A DNA stretch of 63,808 bases. Origin: Lachnospiraceae bacterium (lineage in GTDB: Bacteria; Bacillota; Clostridia; Lachnospirales; Lachnospiraceae). Location: assembly GCA_022794255.1 (NCBI GenBank), contig JAAWEL010000014.1:1-63808 (forward strand). Reading direction: 5' to 3'. Shown here piece after piece: positions 26,187 through 34,678 of the stretch. The position numbers were made by a program, and so were the translations under genes. The notes below the pieces were generated by a model that searched no databases, was not told where the DNA came from, and saw nothing but the letters and a program-made list of their open reading frames with translations. The first letter of the stretch is position 1, and each line of letters opens with the position of its first letter.

Positions 26187-28796
26187 ATGGCAGATAAAGT
26201 ACACATAGTCCCGCATTTTCACTGGGACAGAGAGTGGTATTTTACCGCGGAGGAGTCGAAAATCCTTTTGGTCAATGATATGGAGGAGATTCTTCAGATG
26301 CTGGAAAACTGCGAGGATTATCCATATTTTGTCCTGGACGGGCAGACATCCATACTGGAAGATTATTTTGCGGCGGCTCCCGAAAACCGTGAGCGGGTGA
26401 AGATGCTGGTACAAAAAGGCAGGCTGATTATCGGCCCGTGGTATACCCAGACAGATGAGATGGTGGTAGGGGGAGAGTCCATTGTCAGAAATCTTCTGTA
26501 TGGGATGAAGGATTGTGGAACGCTTGGCAGTCCTATGATGATAGGATATCTGCCCGATTCCTTTGGACAGAGCGCCAGAATGCCACAGATACTTAAGGGG
26601 TTTAACATAAACAGAAGTATGTTCTGGAGAGGGACTTCTGAGCGAATGGGCACGGATAAGACGGAATTTTATTGGGAGGATGATGACGGTTCACGGGTAT
26701 TGGTTCAGCTTTTGCCCCTTGGTTATGCCATAGGAAAGTACCTGCCTTGGGAAAAAGAAGCTCTCAAAAAGAGGATGGAGAAATATATGCCTGTTCTGGA
26801 GAAAGGAGCTTCCACAAGACATATTCTGGTGCCCAACGGGCATGACCAGATGCCAATTCAGAAGAATATTTATCAGGTGATGGACACCATGAGGGAGCTG
26901 TATCCGGATAAGGAATTTTTCTTAAGCAGGTATGAGGATGTGTTTGCGGCCATTGAGAGTGAAGGATGCCCGGACACGTTAAAGGGAGAGTTTTTGGATG
27001 GCAGATATATGCGGGTTCACAGGAGTATCTATTCCTCCCGGGCAGACTTAAAAGCTGCTAATACCAGGATTGAGAACAAGCTTACAAACCTTTTAGAGCC
27101 TTTGGCTTCCATTGCATACAGTCTGGGATTCCCGTACCATCACGGGCTGATAGAGGCCATATGGAAGGAGCTGATGAAAAATCATGCCCACGACTCCATC
27201 GGCTGCTGCTGCAGTGACAAGGTACACAGGGCTATTGGGGACCGATATTTTCTGGCAGAGGAGCGCACGGACCGGCTGACGGAATTTTACATGAGAAAGA
27301 TCGTGGATGCCATGGATTGCGGCCGGTCTCTGGATAAACTTACGGTGTTCAATCTTCTTCCCTATGCGCGGAAGGGAGTGGTGCGGGGAGAGATTATCAC
27401 AAAGATGAAGCAGTTTATTCTGGAAAAATCAGATGGCACAATTGTGGATTATCAGGTGACAGATGCACAGGAGGTTGATGCGGGGCTGATTGACCGGCAG
27501 ATAGTCCACTATGGAGATTATGAGCCTTTTGTAAAATATACCCTGGAATTTAAAGATGATATTCCATCCATGGGTTATGAAACTTATCTTGTAATGCCGT
27601 GTGAGGGAAAGGGCCAAAAACCGCAGAGCTTTACGAGCCCTATGACGAATACCCATTGTTTAGAAAATGAATGGATGACTGTGAATATTGAAGCAAATGG
27701 AACGCTGACTGTGTTGGATAAAAACACGGGGTATACGTATAAAAATGTGCTGATGCTGGAGGATGGAAGCGATGACGGAGATGGGTATGACTATTCGCCT
27801 ATGCCAGATGACTACATTGTTACTTCCATACAAGAGGCTGCCGGGATTCACTGCCTGGCAGGAGCGTATAGCCAGCGGGCAGAGATCCGGATATCCATGG
27901 CAGTGCCTTCCAGTCTGGAAAGCCGGAAAAAACGGATGAGAGACAGTCAGGTGGATGTGGTATTTGAGCTGGATCTAAAGGTTGGTTCACCTGTGCTGAA
28001 TGTGAAAGCTGTGGTGGATAATCAGGCGGATGACCACAGATTTCGGGTCCTTTTTCCCGGGCAGGAATGTAACGGTTTTACGGTAAGCGACAATCAGTTT
28101 GGCTGTATTTGCCGTCCGGTGCGAGATGAGGCAATGGATGTGTGGGAGAGGGAGAAATGGTCAGAAAGGCCGGATTCGATCTATCCGTTTTTGACCTATG
28201 TCTCTGCAGGAGGAGACAAAGGGCTTTCTGTGCTGACTAATTCGGTCAGGGAATATGAGATGACAGGAAAAAAACATGACACACTGGCAGTTACCTTGTT
28301 CAGAAGTGTGGGGGTGTTGGGAAAGGAAGGGCTGCTCAGACGTCCGGGAAGGCCATCGGGCATTAAGATGGAAACGCCAGATTCACAACTTCACGGAGTG
28401 CATGTCTACGAGTTTGGCATAACGACTGAGCGGGACGGGATTGCCAGATTGGCTAAGGAGTATACCACGCCTTTTATTTGCTATAATAAGATGCCTTATG
28501 ATGCCATGAAGCTGAACTCTTCGGATATCAAGGTCCCTTGCCAGTGCAGTCTTTTTGAGGAGACAGAGGGTGAGACAGTTTTAAGTACTTTAAAGAAGGC
28601 AGAGGAAGATAACCGGCTGATAGCCCGTTTCTATAATGGGGCCCGGGCTGACAGGAACATCCGGATTCAAAAAGGGAATAAGGATGTGGTGTTGGAGCAG
28701 GTGAAGCTAAACGAGAGAGAATGTGTGGAAAAGGATATAACCGGAAAAAGAAGCATCCGATATAATCAGGTTGTGACTTATAAGCTGGAATTGTAA
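26187..28796 (+). CDS. Alpha-mannosidase (GH38), MngB-like
   Basis: An 869-residue glycoside hydrolase family 38 enzyme, close to the length of E. coli MngB. The metal-binding HFHWDREW motif is at residues 10-17 and the nucleophile Asp124 lies in GYLPDSFGQ. A third metal ligand region, KNHAHDSIGCC, is near 333. No signal peptide is present, so it acts in the cytosol on PTS-imported, 6-phosphorylated mannoside and would release mannose 6-phosphate. That pairing is inference from the PTS neighbour. No terminator was found between this gene and the PTS gene, so they form an operon. Confidence 0.9.
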   Translation: MADKVHIVPHFHWDREWYFTAEESKILLVNDMEEILQMLENCEDYPYFVLDGQTSILEDYFAAAPENRERVKMLVQKGRLIIGPWYTQTDEMVVGGESIVRNLLYGMKDCGTLGSPMMIGYLPDSFGQSARMPQILKGFNINRSMFWRGTSERMGTDKTEFYWEDDDGSRVLVQLLPLGYAIGKYLPWEKEALKKRMEKYMPVLEKGASTRHILVPNGHDQMPIQKNIYQVMDTMRELYPDKEFFLSRYEDVFAAIESEGCPDTLKGEFLDGRYMRVHRSIYSSRADLKAANTRIENKLTNLLEPLASIAYSLGFPYHHGLIEAIWKELMKNHAHDSIGCCCSDKVHRAIGDRYFLAEERTDRLTEFYMRKIVDAMDCGRSLDKLTVFNLLPYARKGVVRGEIITKMKQFILEKSDGTIVDYQVTDAQEVDAGLIDRQIVHYGDYEPFVKYTLEFKDDIPSMGYETYLVMPCEGKGQKPQSFTSPMTNTHCLENEWMTVNIEANGTLTVLDKNTGYTYKNVLMLEDGSDDGDGYDYSPMPDDYIVTSIQEAAGIHCLAGAYSQRAEIRISMAVPSSLESRKKRMRDSQVDVVFELDLKVGSPVLNVKAVVDNQADDHRFRVLFPGQECNGFTVSDNQFGCICRPVRDEAMDVWEREKWSERPDSIYPFLTYVSAGGDKGLSVLTNSVREYEMTGKKHDTLAVTLFRSVGVLGKEGLLRRPGRPSGIKMETPDSQLHGVHVYEFGITTERDGIARLAKEYTTPFICYNKMPYDAMKLNSSDIKVPCQCSLFEETEGETVLSTLKKAEEDNRLIARFYNGARADRNIRIQKGNKDVVLEQVKLNERECVEKDITGKRSIRYNQVVTYKLEL

Positions 28797-28803
28797 TCAG
28801 CCC

Positions 28804-28832
28804 TTGACAAATCTTTAATCCCCATATATAAT
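28804..28832 (+). promoter_or_regulatory. tyrS promoter
   Basis: Consensus -35 TTGACA (28804-28809), 17-nt spacer and perfect -10 TATAAT (28827-28832), placed immediately before the T-box leader and 8 nt behind the mannosidase stop. Confidence 0.85.
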
Positions 28833-28837
28833 CTCCA

Positions 28838-29211
28838 CTATCAGAGAAATCTGCAGGCAAGTACATGAGCAAGGAAGAGGGTTAAGCTTGCAGCAATGAA
28901 ACAGACGGCGATGAGAAGAACAAGTAGCGGTCCGGGATCCCACACAGAAAGCAGCCGGTGGATGAGAGGCGCGTGGAGATTGGATTGGCGAATACATCTT
29001 TGAGCTTCACACCCAACAAAAGCCAGAGCCTGCCAGTATGCAGCGGAGGCTTTTAAGTAGGCTGTGACGGAATCCTGCACCCGTTATCGTGCCAGGGCAT
29101 CTGATGATGGTGCCTGCTAAGGTAGATGGCGCAAGCCGTTTATGAAGAAAGGTGGTAACACGGGAGTATGCCTCGTCCTTTCGTAGAGATACGAAAAGGG
29201 CGGGGTTTTTT
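28838..29211 (+). promoter_or_regulatory. Tyrosine T-box riboswitch leader
   Basis: A leader of about 370 nt ahead of tyrS. The T-box core AAAGGTGGTAACACGGG (29148-29164) is close to the family consensus. The specifier candidate is TAC at 28993-28995 in GGCGAATACATC, read by tRNA-Tyr and followed by the expected purine. The terminator pairs CGTCCTTTCGTA with TACGAAAAGGGCG and runs into a T6 tract (29174-29211). Uncharged tRNA-Tyr would stabilise the antiterminator and permit transcription of tyrS and the overlapping ackA. Confidence 0.92.
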
Positions 29212-29279
29212 GGCTGCGGGAAATCGTGTTCTGCACAGAAAAATGAAAGATTAACAAAAAAGAAAGAGGAGATGAAGCG

Positions 29280-30506
29280 ATGAACTGTTATGAGGAGTTG
29301 GTGGCCCGGGGATTGATCGCCCAGGTGACGAATGAGGAGGAAATCAAAAAAATGGTCAATGCCGGAGAGGCAACCTTTTATATCGGTTTTGACCCTACGG
29401 CGGACAGCCTGCATGTGGGACATTTTATGGCCCTGTGTCTGATGAAACGGCTTCAGATGGCCGGTAATAAGCCGATTGCCCTGATCGGAGGAGGTACCGG
29501 CATGGTGGGGGATCCTTCCGGCCGGACAGATATGCGCCAGATGATGACGGAAAAAACCATTGCCCACAATTGTGAGTGCTTTAAAAAGCAGATGAGCCGT
29601 TTCATCGATTTTTCTGAGGGAAAGGCTTTGATGGTCAACAATGCCGACTGGCTGTTAAAGCTTAACTATGTGGAGCTTTTGCGGGAGGTGGGAGCCTGCT
29701 TTTCCGTCAACAATATGCTGCGGGCTGAGTGTTACAAGCAAAGGATGGAAAAGGGACTGAGCTTTTTGGAGTTTAACTACATGATCATGCAGAGCTATGA
29801 CTTCTATATGCTGTTCCAGGAGTATGGCTGCAACATGCAGTTCGGAGGAGATGATCAGTGGAGCAATATGTTAGGAGGCACAGAGCTGATCCGCCGGAAA
29901 CTGGGGAAGGATGCTCACGCTATGACCATCACACTGCTGTTAAATTCTGAGGGAAAGAAGATGGGCAAGACCCAGTCCGGGGCTGTGTGGCTGGATCCTG
30001 ATAAGACATCTCCCTATGACTTTTATCAGTACTGGAGAAATGTGGCAGATGCAGATGTTCTCAAATGCCTGCGGATGCTGACTTTTTTGCCTATTGAGCA
30101 GATTGATGAGATGGATCACTGGGAGGGAAGTCAGCTAAATACTGCTAAGGAGATTCTGGCTTATGAGCTGACGAAGCTGGTTCACGGCGAGGAGGAAGCA
30201 CAGAAAGCCCAGACAGCGGCCAAGGCTTTGTTTGGCGGCCAGGGCAGTCTGGATCATATGCCTTCTCACTGCCTGAAAGAGGAGGATTTTGTGGATGGGA
30301 GAATCGATATTCTGGCAGTGCTGCACAAATCCGGTCTGGCAGGTTCCCGGTCTGAGGCCCGGAGAAATGTGGAGCAGGGAGGGGTGTCTGTGAATGGAGC
30401 CCAGATAAAGGACATTAAGACCACCTACAGCAGGGAGGATTTTGCCGGAGAAGGGATGATGGTGAAGCGGGGAAAGAAGAATTTTATGAAGGTGATGGTG
30501 GTATGA
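29280..30506 (+). CDS. tyrS: Tyrosyl-tRNA synthetase
   Basis: A 408-residue class I synthetase. The HIGH-type motif is HVGH at residues 45-48 in DPTADSLHVGHFM, and the KMSKS loop is KKMGKTQSG near 225. A C-terminal S4 RNA-binding domain (about 340-405; SGLAGSRSEARRNVEQGGVS) completes the standard TyrRS. AAAGAGGAG lies upstream of the ATG. The gene is under the Tyr T-box and its stop overlaps the ackA start by 4 nt. Confidence 0.96.
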   Translation: MNCYEELVARGLIAQVTNEEEIKKMVNAGEATFYIGFDPTADSLHVGHFMALCLMKRLQMAGNKPIALIGGGTGMVGDPSGRTDMRQMMTEKTIAHNCECFKKQMSRFIDFSEGKALMVNNADWLLKLNYVELLREVGACFSVNNMLRAECYKQRMEKGLSFLEFNYMIMQSYDFYMLFQEYGCNMQFGGDDQWSNMLGGTELIRRKLGKDAHAMTITLLLNSEGKKMGKTQSGAVWLDPDKTSPYDFYQYWRNVADADVLKCLRMLTFLPIEQIDEMDHWEGSQLNTAKEILAYELTKLVHGEEEAQKAQTAAKALFGGQGSLDHMPSHCLKEEDFVDGRIDILAVLHKSGLAGSRSEARRNVEQGGVSVNGAQIKDIKTTYSREDFAGEGMMVKRGKKNFMKVMVV

Positions 30507-31702
30507 AAATACTTGTGATTAACAGCGGCAGCTCTTCATTAAAATTCCAGGTTATTGACTCGGAAAGCGAGGAGGTGTTGGCAAAAGGCTTATGTGAGCG
30601 GATTGGTATTGACGGAAGCTTTACTTACCGCACTTGCTTTGGAGTTTCGGTCAAAGTGCCTGTGACAATGGAGAGCCATACCCAGGCGGTACACACGCTG
30701 TTAGATATGCTGATTGAGCCGGAGAAAGGCGTGATTAAGGATTTTCAGGAGATTGATGTGATCGGACATCGGCTGGTTCACGGAGGTGAAAAGTTTACCG
30801 GCTCTGTGGTGATCACAGACGAGGTGATCCAGGCCATGACAGAGTGTAATGACCTGGCGCCCCTTCACAATCCGGCCAACCTGGTGGGAGTGGATGCCTG
30901 CAGAAAACTGATGCCGGATACCCTGATGGTGGGGGTGTTTGACACAGCCTTTAATCAGGCCATGGAGCCGAAGGCATTTCTCTATGGCCTCCCTTACCGG
31001 TACTATGAAAAATACAAGATCCGCCGCTACGGCTTTCACGGAATCAGCCACAAATATGTATCCTTTCGGGCAGCAGAATTTCTGGGTCAGAATCCCCGGC
31101 AGGTTAAGACGATTGTCTGTCACCTGGGAAACGGGGCCAGCATCAGTGCTGTCAAATATGGAAAGGTGATTGATAACTCCATGGGCTTTACGCCTCTGGA
31201 GGGGCTGGTGATGGGAACCCGCTGCGGGGATGTAGACCCGGGGGCTTTGGAATTTCTGGCAAAGAAAGAGAACCTGGATTTTCAGCAGATTATGGCAATC
31301 TTAAATCAGGAGTCCGGGGTTCTTGGGATTTCGAAAAATTATTCCAGTGATTTCAGGGAGCTAAAGGATGCAGAGATCAAATACAATGAGAAGGCGGCTT
31401 TAGCCCGGGAGATTTTTGCCTACAAGGTGGCCAAATATGTGGGAAGCTATGCAGCGGCCATGAACGGGGTGGACAATATTGTATTTACAGCTGGTGTAGG
31501 GGAAAATGACTCGGATATCCGCCAGGAGATCTGTGAATATCTGGAATTTTTGGGAATCACGATTGATGAGGTGAAAAACCGGGATCAGGGGGAGGCTTTT
31601 AAGATATCGGACGGCACTTCCCGGGTGAATGTCCTGGTGGTCCGGACCAATGAAGAGCTGGAGATTGCCCGGGAGGCCGCCGCTGTGGCCCGGGGCGTAT
31701 AA
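30503..31702 (+). CDS. ackA: Acetate kinase
   Basis: A 399-residue acetate kinase that makes ATP from acetyl phosphate. Family motifs: VINSGSSSLKFQVID at residues 4-18, HRLVHGGEKF near 90, FDTAFNQAMEP near 147, HLGNGASISAV near 208 and GTRCGDVDPG near 238. The ATG overlaps the tyrS stop (ATGA), so translation is coupled and expression comes under the T-box. No phosphotransacetylase gene lies in view, which is unusual, as pta commonly stands beside ackA. Confidence 0.96.
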   Translation: MKILVINSGSSSLKFQVIDSESEEVLAKGLCERIGIDGSFTYRTCFGVSVKVPVTMESHTQAVHTLLDMLIEPEKGVIKDFQEIDVIGHRLVHGGEKFTGSVVITDEVIQAMTECNDLAPLHNPANLVGVDACRKLMPDTLMVGVFDTAFNQAMEPKAFLYGLPYRYYEKYKIRRYGFHGISHKYVSFRAAEFLGQNPRQVKTIVCHLGNGASISAVKYGKVIDNSMGFTPLEGLVMGTRCGDVDPGALEFLAKKENLDFQQIMAILNQESGVLGISKNYSSDFRELKDAEIKYNEKAALAREIFAYKVAKYVGSYAAAMNGVDNIVFTAGVGENDSDIRQEICEYLEFLGITIDEVKNRDQGEAFKISDGTSRVNVLVVRTNEELEIAREAAAVARGV

Positions 31703-31722
31703 AAGGATTTTAGAAAATTCTC

Positions 31723-31751
31723 TTGATTTTCTCCCAAAGCTCCGATATAAT
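31723..31751 (+). promoter_or_regulatory. yitT1 promoter
   Basis: -35 TTGATT (31723-31728), 17-nt spacer, perfect -10 TATAAT (31746-31751). Transcription would start near 31758, giving a leader of about 135 nt before the YitT gene. Confidence 0.75.
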
Positions 31752-31782
31752 GAAAACTGTATTAGGCAAGAGCGCCTCGATC

Positions 31783-31823
31783 CACGTCTGTCAGGGAAAA
31801 ACTCTGACAGGCGTGTTTTGTTA
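31783..31823 (+). terminator. Leader hairpin with T-tract ahead of yitT1
   Basis: CACGTCTGTCAG pairs with CTGACAGGCGTG (11 of 12 positions plus one G-T), followed by TTTTGTT. The promoter lies upstream, so this hairpin sits inside the leader and is an attenuator candidate. An upstream CGCCT (31774-31778) could pair with the AGGCG of the right arm as an alternative fold. Confidence 0.65.
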
Positions 31824-31891
31824 CAGGGAAATAAAAGTTTGAAAAAAGGAATTACGGGATAAATTAAAAATTCAGGAGGAAGAGAATCAAG

Positions 31892-32761
31892 ATGGAAGAA
31901 AAGCCAAATCTTTTGCAAACCCCCCTTATGCTGACCCTGGTAGTGGCAGGCAATATTCTTTATGCGCTGACCGTAAAGTTGTTTTTGATGCCTGCCAGCC
32001 TGGTGACTGGTGGCACTACCGGGATAGCTCTGGCAATAAATCATGGATTGGGAGTTTCCGTATCCTTGTTTGTGCTGGTGTTTAATGTGATTATGCTGAT
32101 TGCCGGATATTTTTTGCTGGGAAAAACCTTTGCGATTACCACTATTATCAGTACTTTTACTTATCCGATAGCTCTGGAGCTTTTTGAGCGGATACTGGGG
32201 CCCCAGGTGATCACCCGGGATATTCTCTTGTGTACCTTATTTTCCGGGCTGGGGATCGGCTTATCCTTAGGGATTGTGATTCGTGCCGGGGCTTCCACCG
32301 GAGGGATGGATATACCGCCTCTTGTACTTAATAAATATTTCAGGATTCCCATATCAGTAAGTCTGTATGTGTTTGATTTTTGCATTTTGCTTGCTCAGGC
32401 CTTTTGGAGCACACCAGAGAAGCTTTTGTACGGGATTTTGCTGGTTCTGACTTACACGGTGGTGCTGGACAAGCTGATGCTGATGGGAACGGCCCGGACA
32501 GAGGTGAAAGTGATCACCCGGTATCCGGATCAGATACGAGACGGGATTCTTCACCAGATGGACCGGGGAGTGACTATGTTTTACGGGGAAGGCGGATATC
32601 TGCACCAGGAGACCCAGGTGATATTCAGCATTATCTCTAACCGGGAGCTGCCCCAGGTGGAAAAGCTGATCCATGCCATTGATCCGGAGAGCTTCATGGT
32701 GGTCAGCCGGGTCAGTGAGGTTCGGGGAAGAGGCTTCTCCATGAGCAAGAAATACCGGTAA
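31892..32761 (+). CDS. YitT family (DUF2179) membrane protein, copy 1
   Basis: A 289-residue protein with five to six N-terminal helices (about 12-205) and a C-terminal soluble DUF2179 domain (about 205-285; TEVKVITRYPDQIRDGI and the DRGVTMFYGEGGY stretch). The VTGGTTGIALAINHGLG loop and GASTGGMDIPPLVLNKY segment are family signatures. The second paralogue lies at 42347. The function of YitT proteins is not established. A ribosome site AGGAGGAAGAG precedes the ATG. Confidence 0.9.
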   Translation: MEEKPNLLQTPLMLTLVVAGNILYALTVKLFLMPASLVTGGTTGIALAINHGLGVSVSLFVLVFNVIMLIAGYFLLGKTFAITTIISTFTYPIALELFERILGPQVITRDILLCTLFSGLGIGLSLGIVIRAGASTGGMDIPPLVLNKYFRIPISVSLYVFDFCILLAQAFWSTPEKLLYGILLVLTYTVVLDKLMLMGTARTEVKVITRYPDQIRDGILHQMDRGVTMFYGEGGYLHQETQVIFSIISNRELPQVEKLIHAIDPESFMVVSRVSEVRGRGFSMSKKYR

Positions 32762-32766
32762 ACTAT

Positions 32767-32793
32767 AAAAAAAGAGGAGCCTTATGGCTCCTC
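32767..32793 (-). terminator. hscC terminator overlapping its stop codon
   Basis: GAGGAGCC and GGCTCCTC form an 8-bp stem with a TTAT loop; the minus-strand copy runs into a T7 tract. The TAA stop of hscC lies within the loop, so the coding sequence reaches into the terminator. The same hairpin is at the end of the convergent yitT1. Confidence 0.8.
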
Positions 32794-34473
32794 CATCATT
32801 TCTAAAAATTCCTTAAAGGCCTCTTTAGCCTCCTCGATAACCCCTTGATCATAGGTATTTAAGGCCTTCTCAAACTTTCGGATGGCCGACTCCACAAACA
32901 GCCGGTCCTCCCCTAAGCTTTCCTCATAGACCCGCTCTCCCCGCAGCAGGAGATACTTGTTCTCCTCCCGGTCTCTGGGATGGATTTTTAAGTAGGACAA
33001 AGTTTTTAGCCTTTCCTCAATCTCCTCCGGCGTCATGTCCACATCCCGGCCGAAGAATACTTTTTTCATTACATTCTGGTTGGATACCACCTTTACCTCC
33101 ACCTCCAAAAGAGAGTTGATGTCATAGGTGTAGGTTACATCCACTGCTTCCTCCCCGGCTTTGCCGGCAGGTATATCAATCAGCAGCTCCCCTAGAGATA
33201 AGTTGTTGGCTGCAAAACGACTCTCTCCCTGGAGTACATTGACCCGGATCTTGTTTTGATTGTCCCGGACTGTGTAGAGTCTTTCTGTGCGGCTGGCGGG
33301 GATCACGGTGTTGCGCTCGATGATAGGGCAGAACACCCCGTTCTCATAGCGGTTCTCCGCCCACTCCCGAACCACCTCTGTACCTAAGGTAAAGGGACAT
33401 ACATCGGTCAGGATCACTTCCTTGATGGCGTCTTTGCGCTCCTTCATGGCTCCTTGAATGGCAGCGCCCAAGGCCACAGCTTCGTCCGGATTGATGTTGG
33501 TGTCCGGCAGCATTTTAAAGAGCTTACTGACAAAACGGCGGATGATCGGGCTCTTTGTGGCGCCACCTACCAGAACTACCTTGTCAATGTCTGACAGGCG
33601 TACATGGGCATCGGCCAGACTGCGTTTCACCGGCTTGCGGATCCTTTCCAAAAGGTCATTGCATGCTTCTTCATATTTAGAAAGCTCTATCTCAAGATCA
33701 TAAGGTTTTTCGTCTATCCGGCAGCGCATGACGGATACCCGGTTGTCAGAAAAGCCCAGCTTGCAGTGCTCTGCCTGCTTGTGGATATGACGCAGGGTTT
33801 TTTCACTTAATGATAAACGGTCCAGTTCTGGATATTTATCAAAGAACATGGTCTCTAAGACTGCGGTAAAATCCTCGCCGCCTAAGAAGTTGTCTCCGGC
33901 TACGGCCCGCACCTCTAAGATTGTATCAAACAGTTCCAGGATAGACACATCAAAGGTGCCGCCTCCCAAGTCAAACACCAGAAAACGGGCAGAGTCATGA
34001 TTCTGATAGAGTCCGTAGGCAATGGCGGCGGCAGTAGGCTCGCTGATGATCCGTTCTACCTTCAAACCAGCCATTTCCCCGGCTCTTTTGGTAGCCTTTC
34101 GGCGCTGGTCGTTGAAATAGGCAGGGACGCTGATGACAGCCTCGGTCACTTCCTCTCCTAAGTAGCTTTCCGCGTCCTCCTTTAAGACCCGCAGCACCAG
34201 GGCAGACAATTCCTCTGCCAGGAATGTCTTGTGGAGAAGCTGAAATTGTTTTTTGCTTCCCATGTCCCGCTTGAATACAGATGCAGCACTGCCCGGATAT
34301 AAAAGGCTGCGCTCCACAGCGGATTCCCCCACATAAACCTGCTCCTCCTCATCAATGCTGACAACGGACGGAGTCAGGTGCTTGCCGAGCCGGTTGGGGA
34401 TGATTTTCGGCCCGTCCTCCGTAAAATATGCCACCAGACTGTTGGTGGTTCCAAGGTCAATTCCAATAATCAT
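32782..34473 (-). CDS. hscC: Hsp70 family chaperone, HscC-like
   Basis: A 563-residue Hsp70. Nucleotide-binding signatures are [15 protein letters not shown] at residues 3-17, the [17 protein letters not shown] stretch near 182, and [15 protein letters not shown] near 305. The substrate-binding part is short compared with DnaK (about 610-640 residues) and lacks the extended lid, as in HscC. It lies 205 nt downstream of a giant J-domain/TPR protein in the same direction. The gap has an unusual structured sequence. A cochaperone-chaperone partnership is likely. Confidence 0.9.
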   Translation of the reverse strand: MIIGIDLGTTNSLVAYFTEDGPKIIPNRLGKHLTPSVVSIDEEEQVYVGESAVERSLLYPGSAASVFKRDMGSKKQFQLLHKTFLAEELSALVLRVLKEDAESYLGEEVTEAVISVPAYFNDQRRKATKRAGEMAGLKVERIISEPTAAAIAYGLYQNHDSARFLVFDLGGGTFDVSILELFDTILEVRAVAGDNFLGGEDFTAVLETMFFDKYPELDRLSLSEKTLRHIHKQAEHCKLGFSDNRVSVMRCRIDEKPYDLEIELSKYEEACNDLLERIRKPVKRSLADAHVRLSDIDKVVLVGGATKSPIIRRFVSKLFKMLPDTNINPDEAVALGAAIQGAMKERKDAIKEVILTDVCPFTLGTEVVREWAENRYENGVFCPIIERNTVIPASRTERLYTVRDNQNKIRVNVLQGESRFAANNLSLGELLIDIPAGKAGEEAVDVTYTYDINSLLEVEVKVVSNQNVMKKVFFGRDVDMTPEEIEERLKTLSYLKIHPRDREENKYLLLRGERVYEESLGEDRLFVESAIRKFEKALNTYDQGVIEEAKEAFKEFLEMMEEP

Positions 34474-34533
34474 AGTATGCCTTTCTTGTCAGTGTGCTGT
34501 CTGGATGATTTTCAGGCAAACCTCCTTGTTTGA

Positions 34534-34609
34534 ATTTTCACCAGACTGCGTTGTCGGCGGTCAACAATGCCACCGCATCGCCTTCCTTCTCCGCCTTGCT
34601 GATGAAAAT
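34534..34609. repeat. Structured, inverted-repeat intergenic sequence
   Basis: The 34474-34678 gap between the J-domain gene and hscC has arms ATTTTCACCAG (34534-34544) and CTGATGAAAAT (34599-34609), 10 of 11 bp paired, enclosing GC-rich inner dyads (CGGCGG/CCACCG and TTGT/ACAA). No coding frame is supported. It looks like a small repeat family member or a structured RNA. A degenerate copy of the arm (TTTCGCCAGA) follows at 34623-34632. Confidence 0.5.
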
Positions 34610-34678
34610 TTATCCTGCAAAGTTTCGCCAGATATAATGCAGACCGCACACGAGTGTCTTGATTTCATTCCAGTCATT

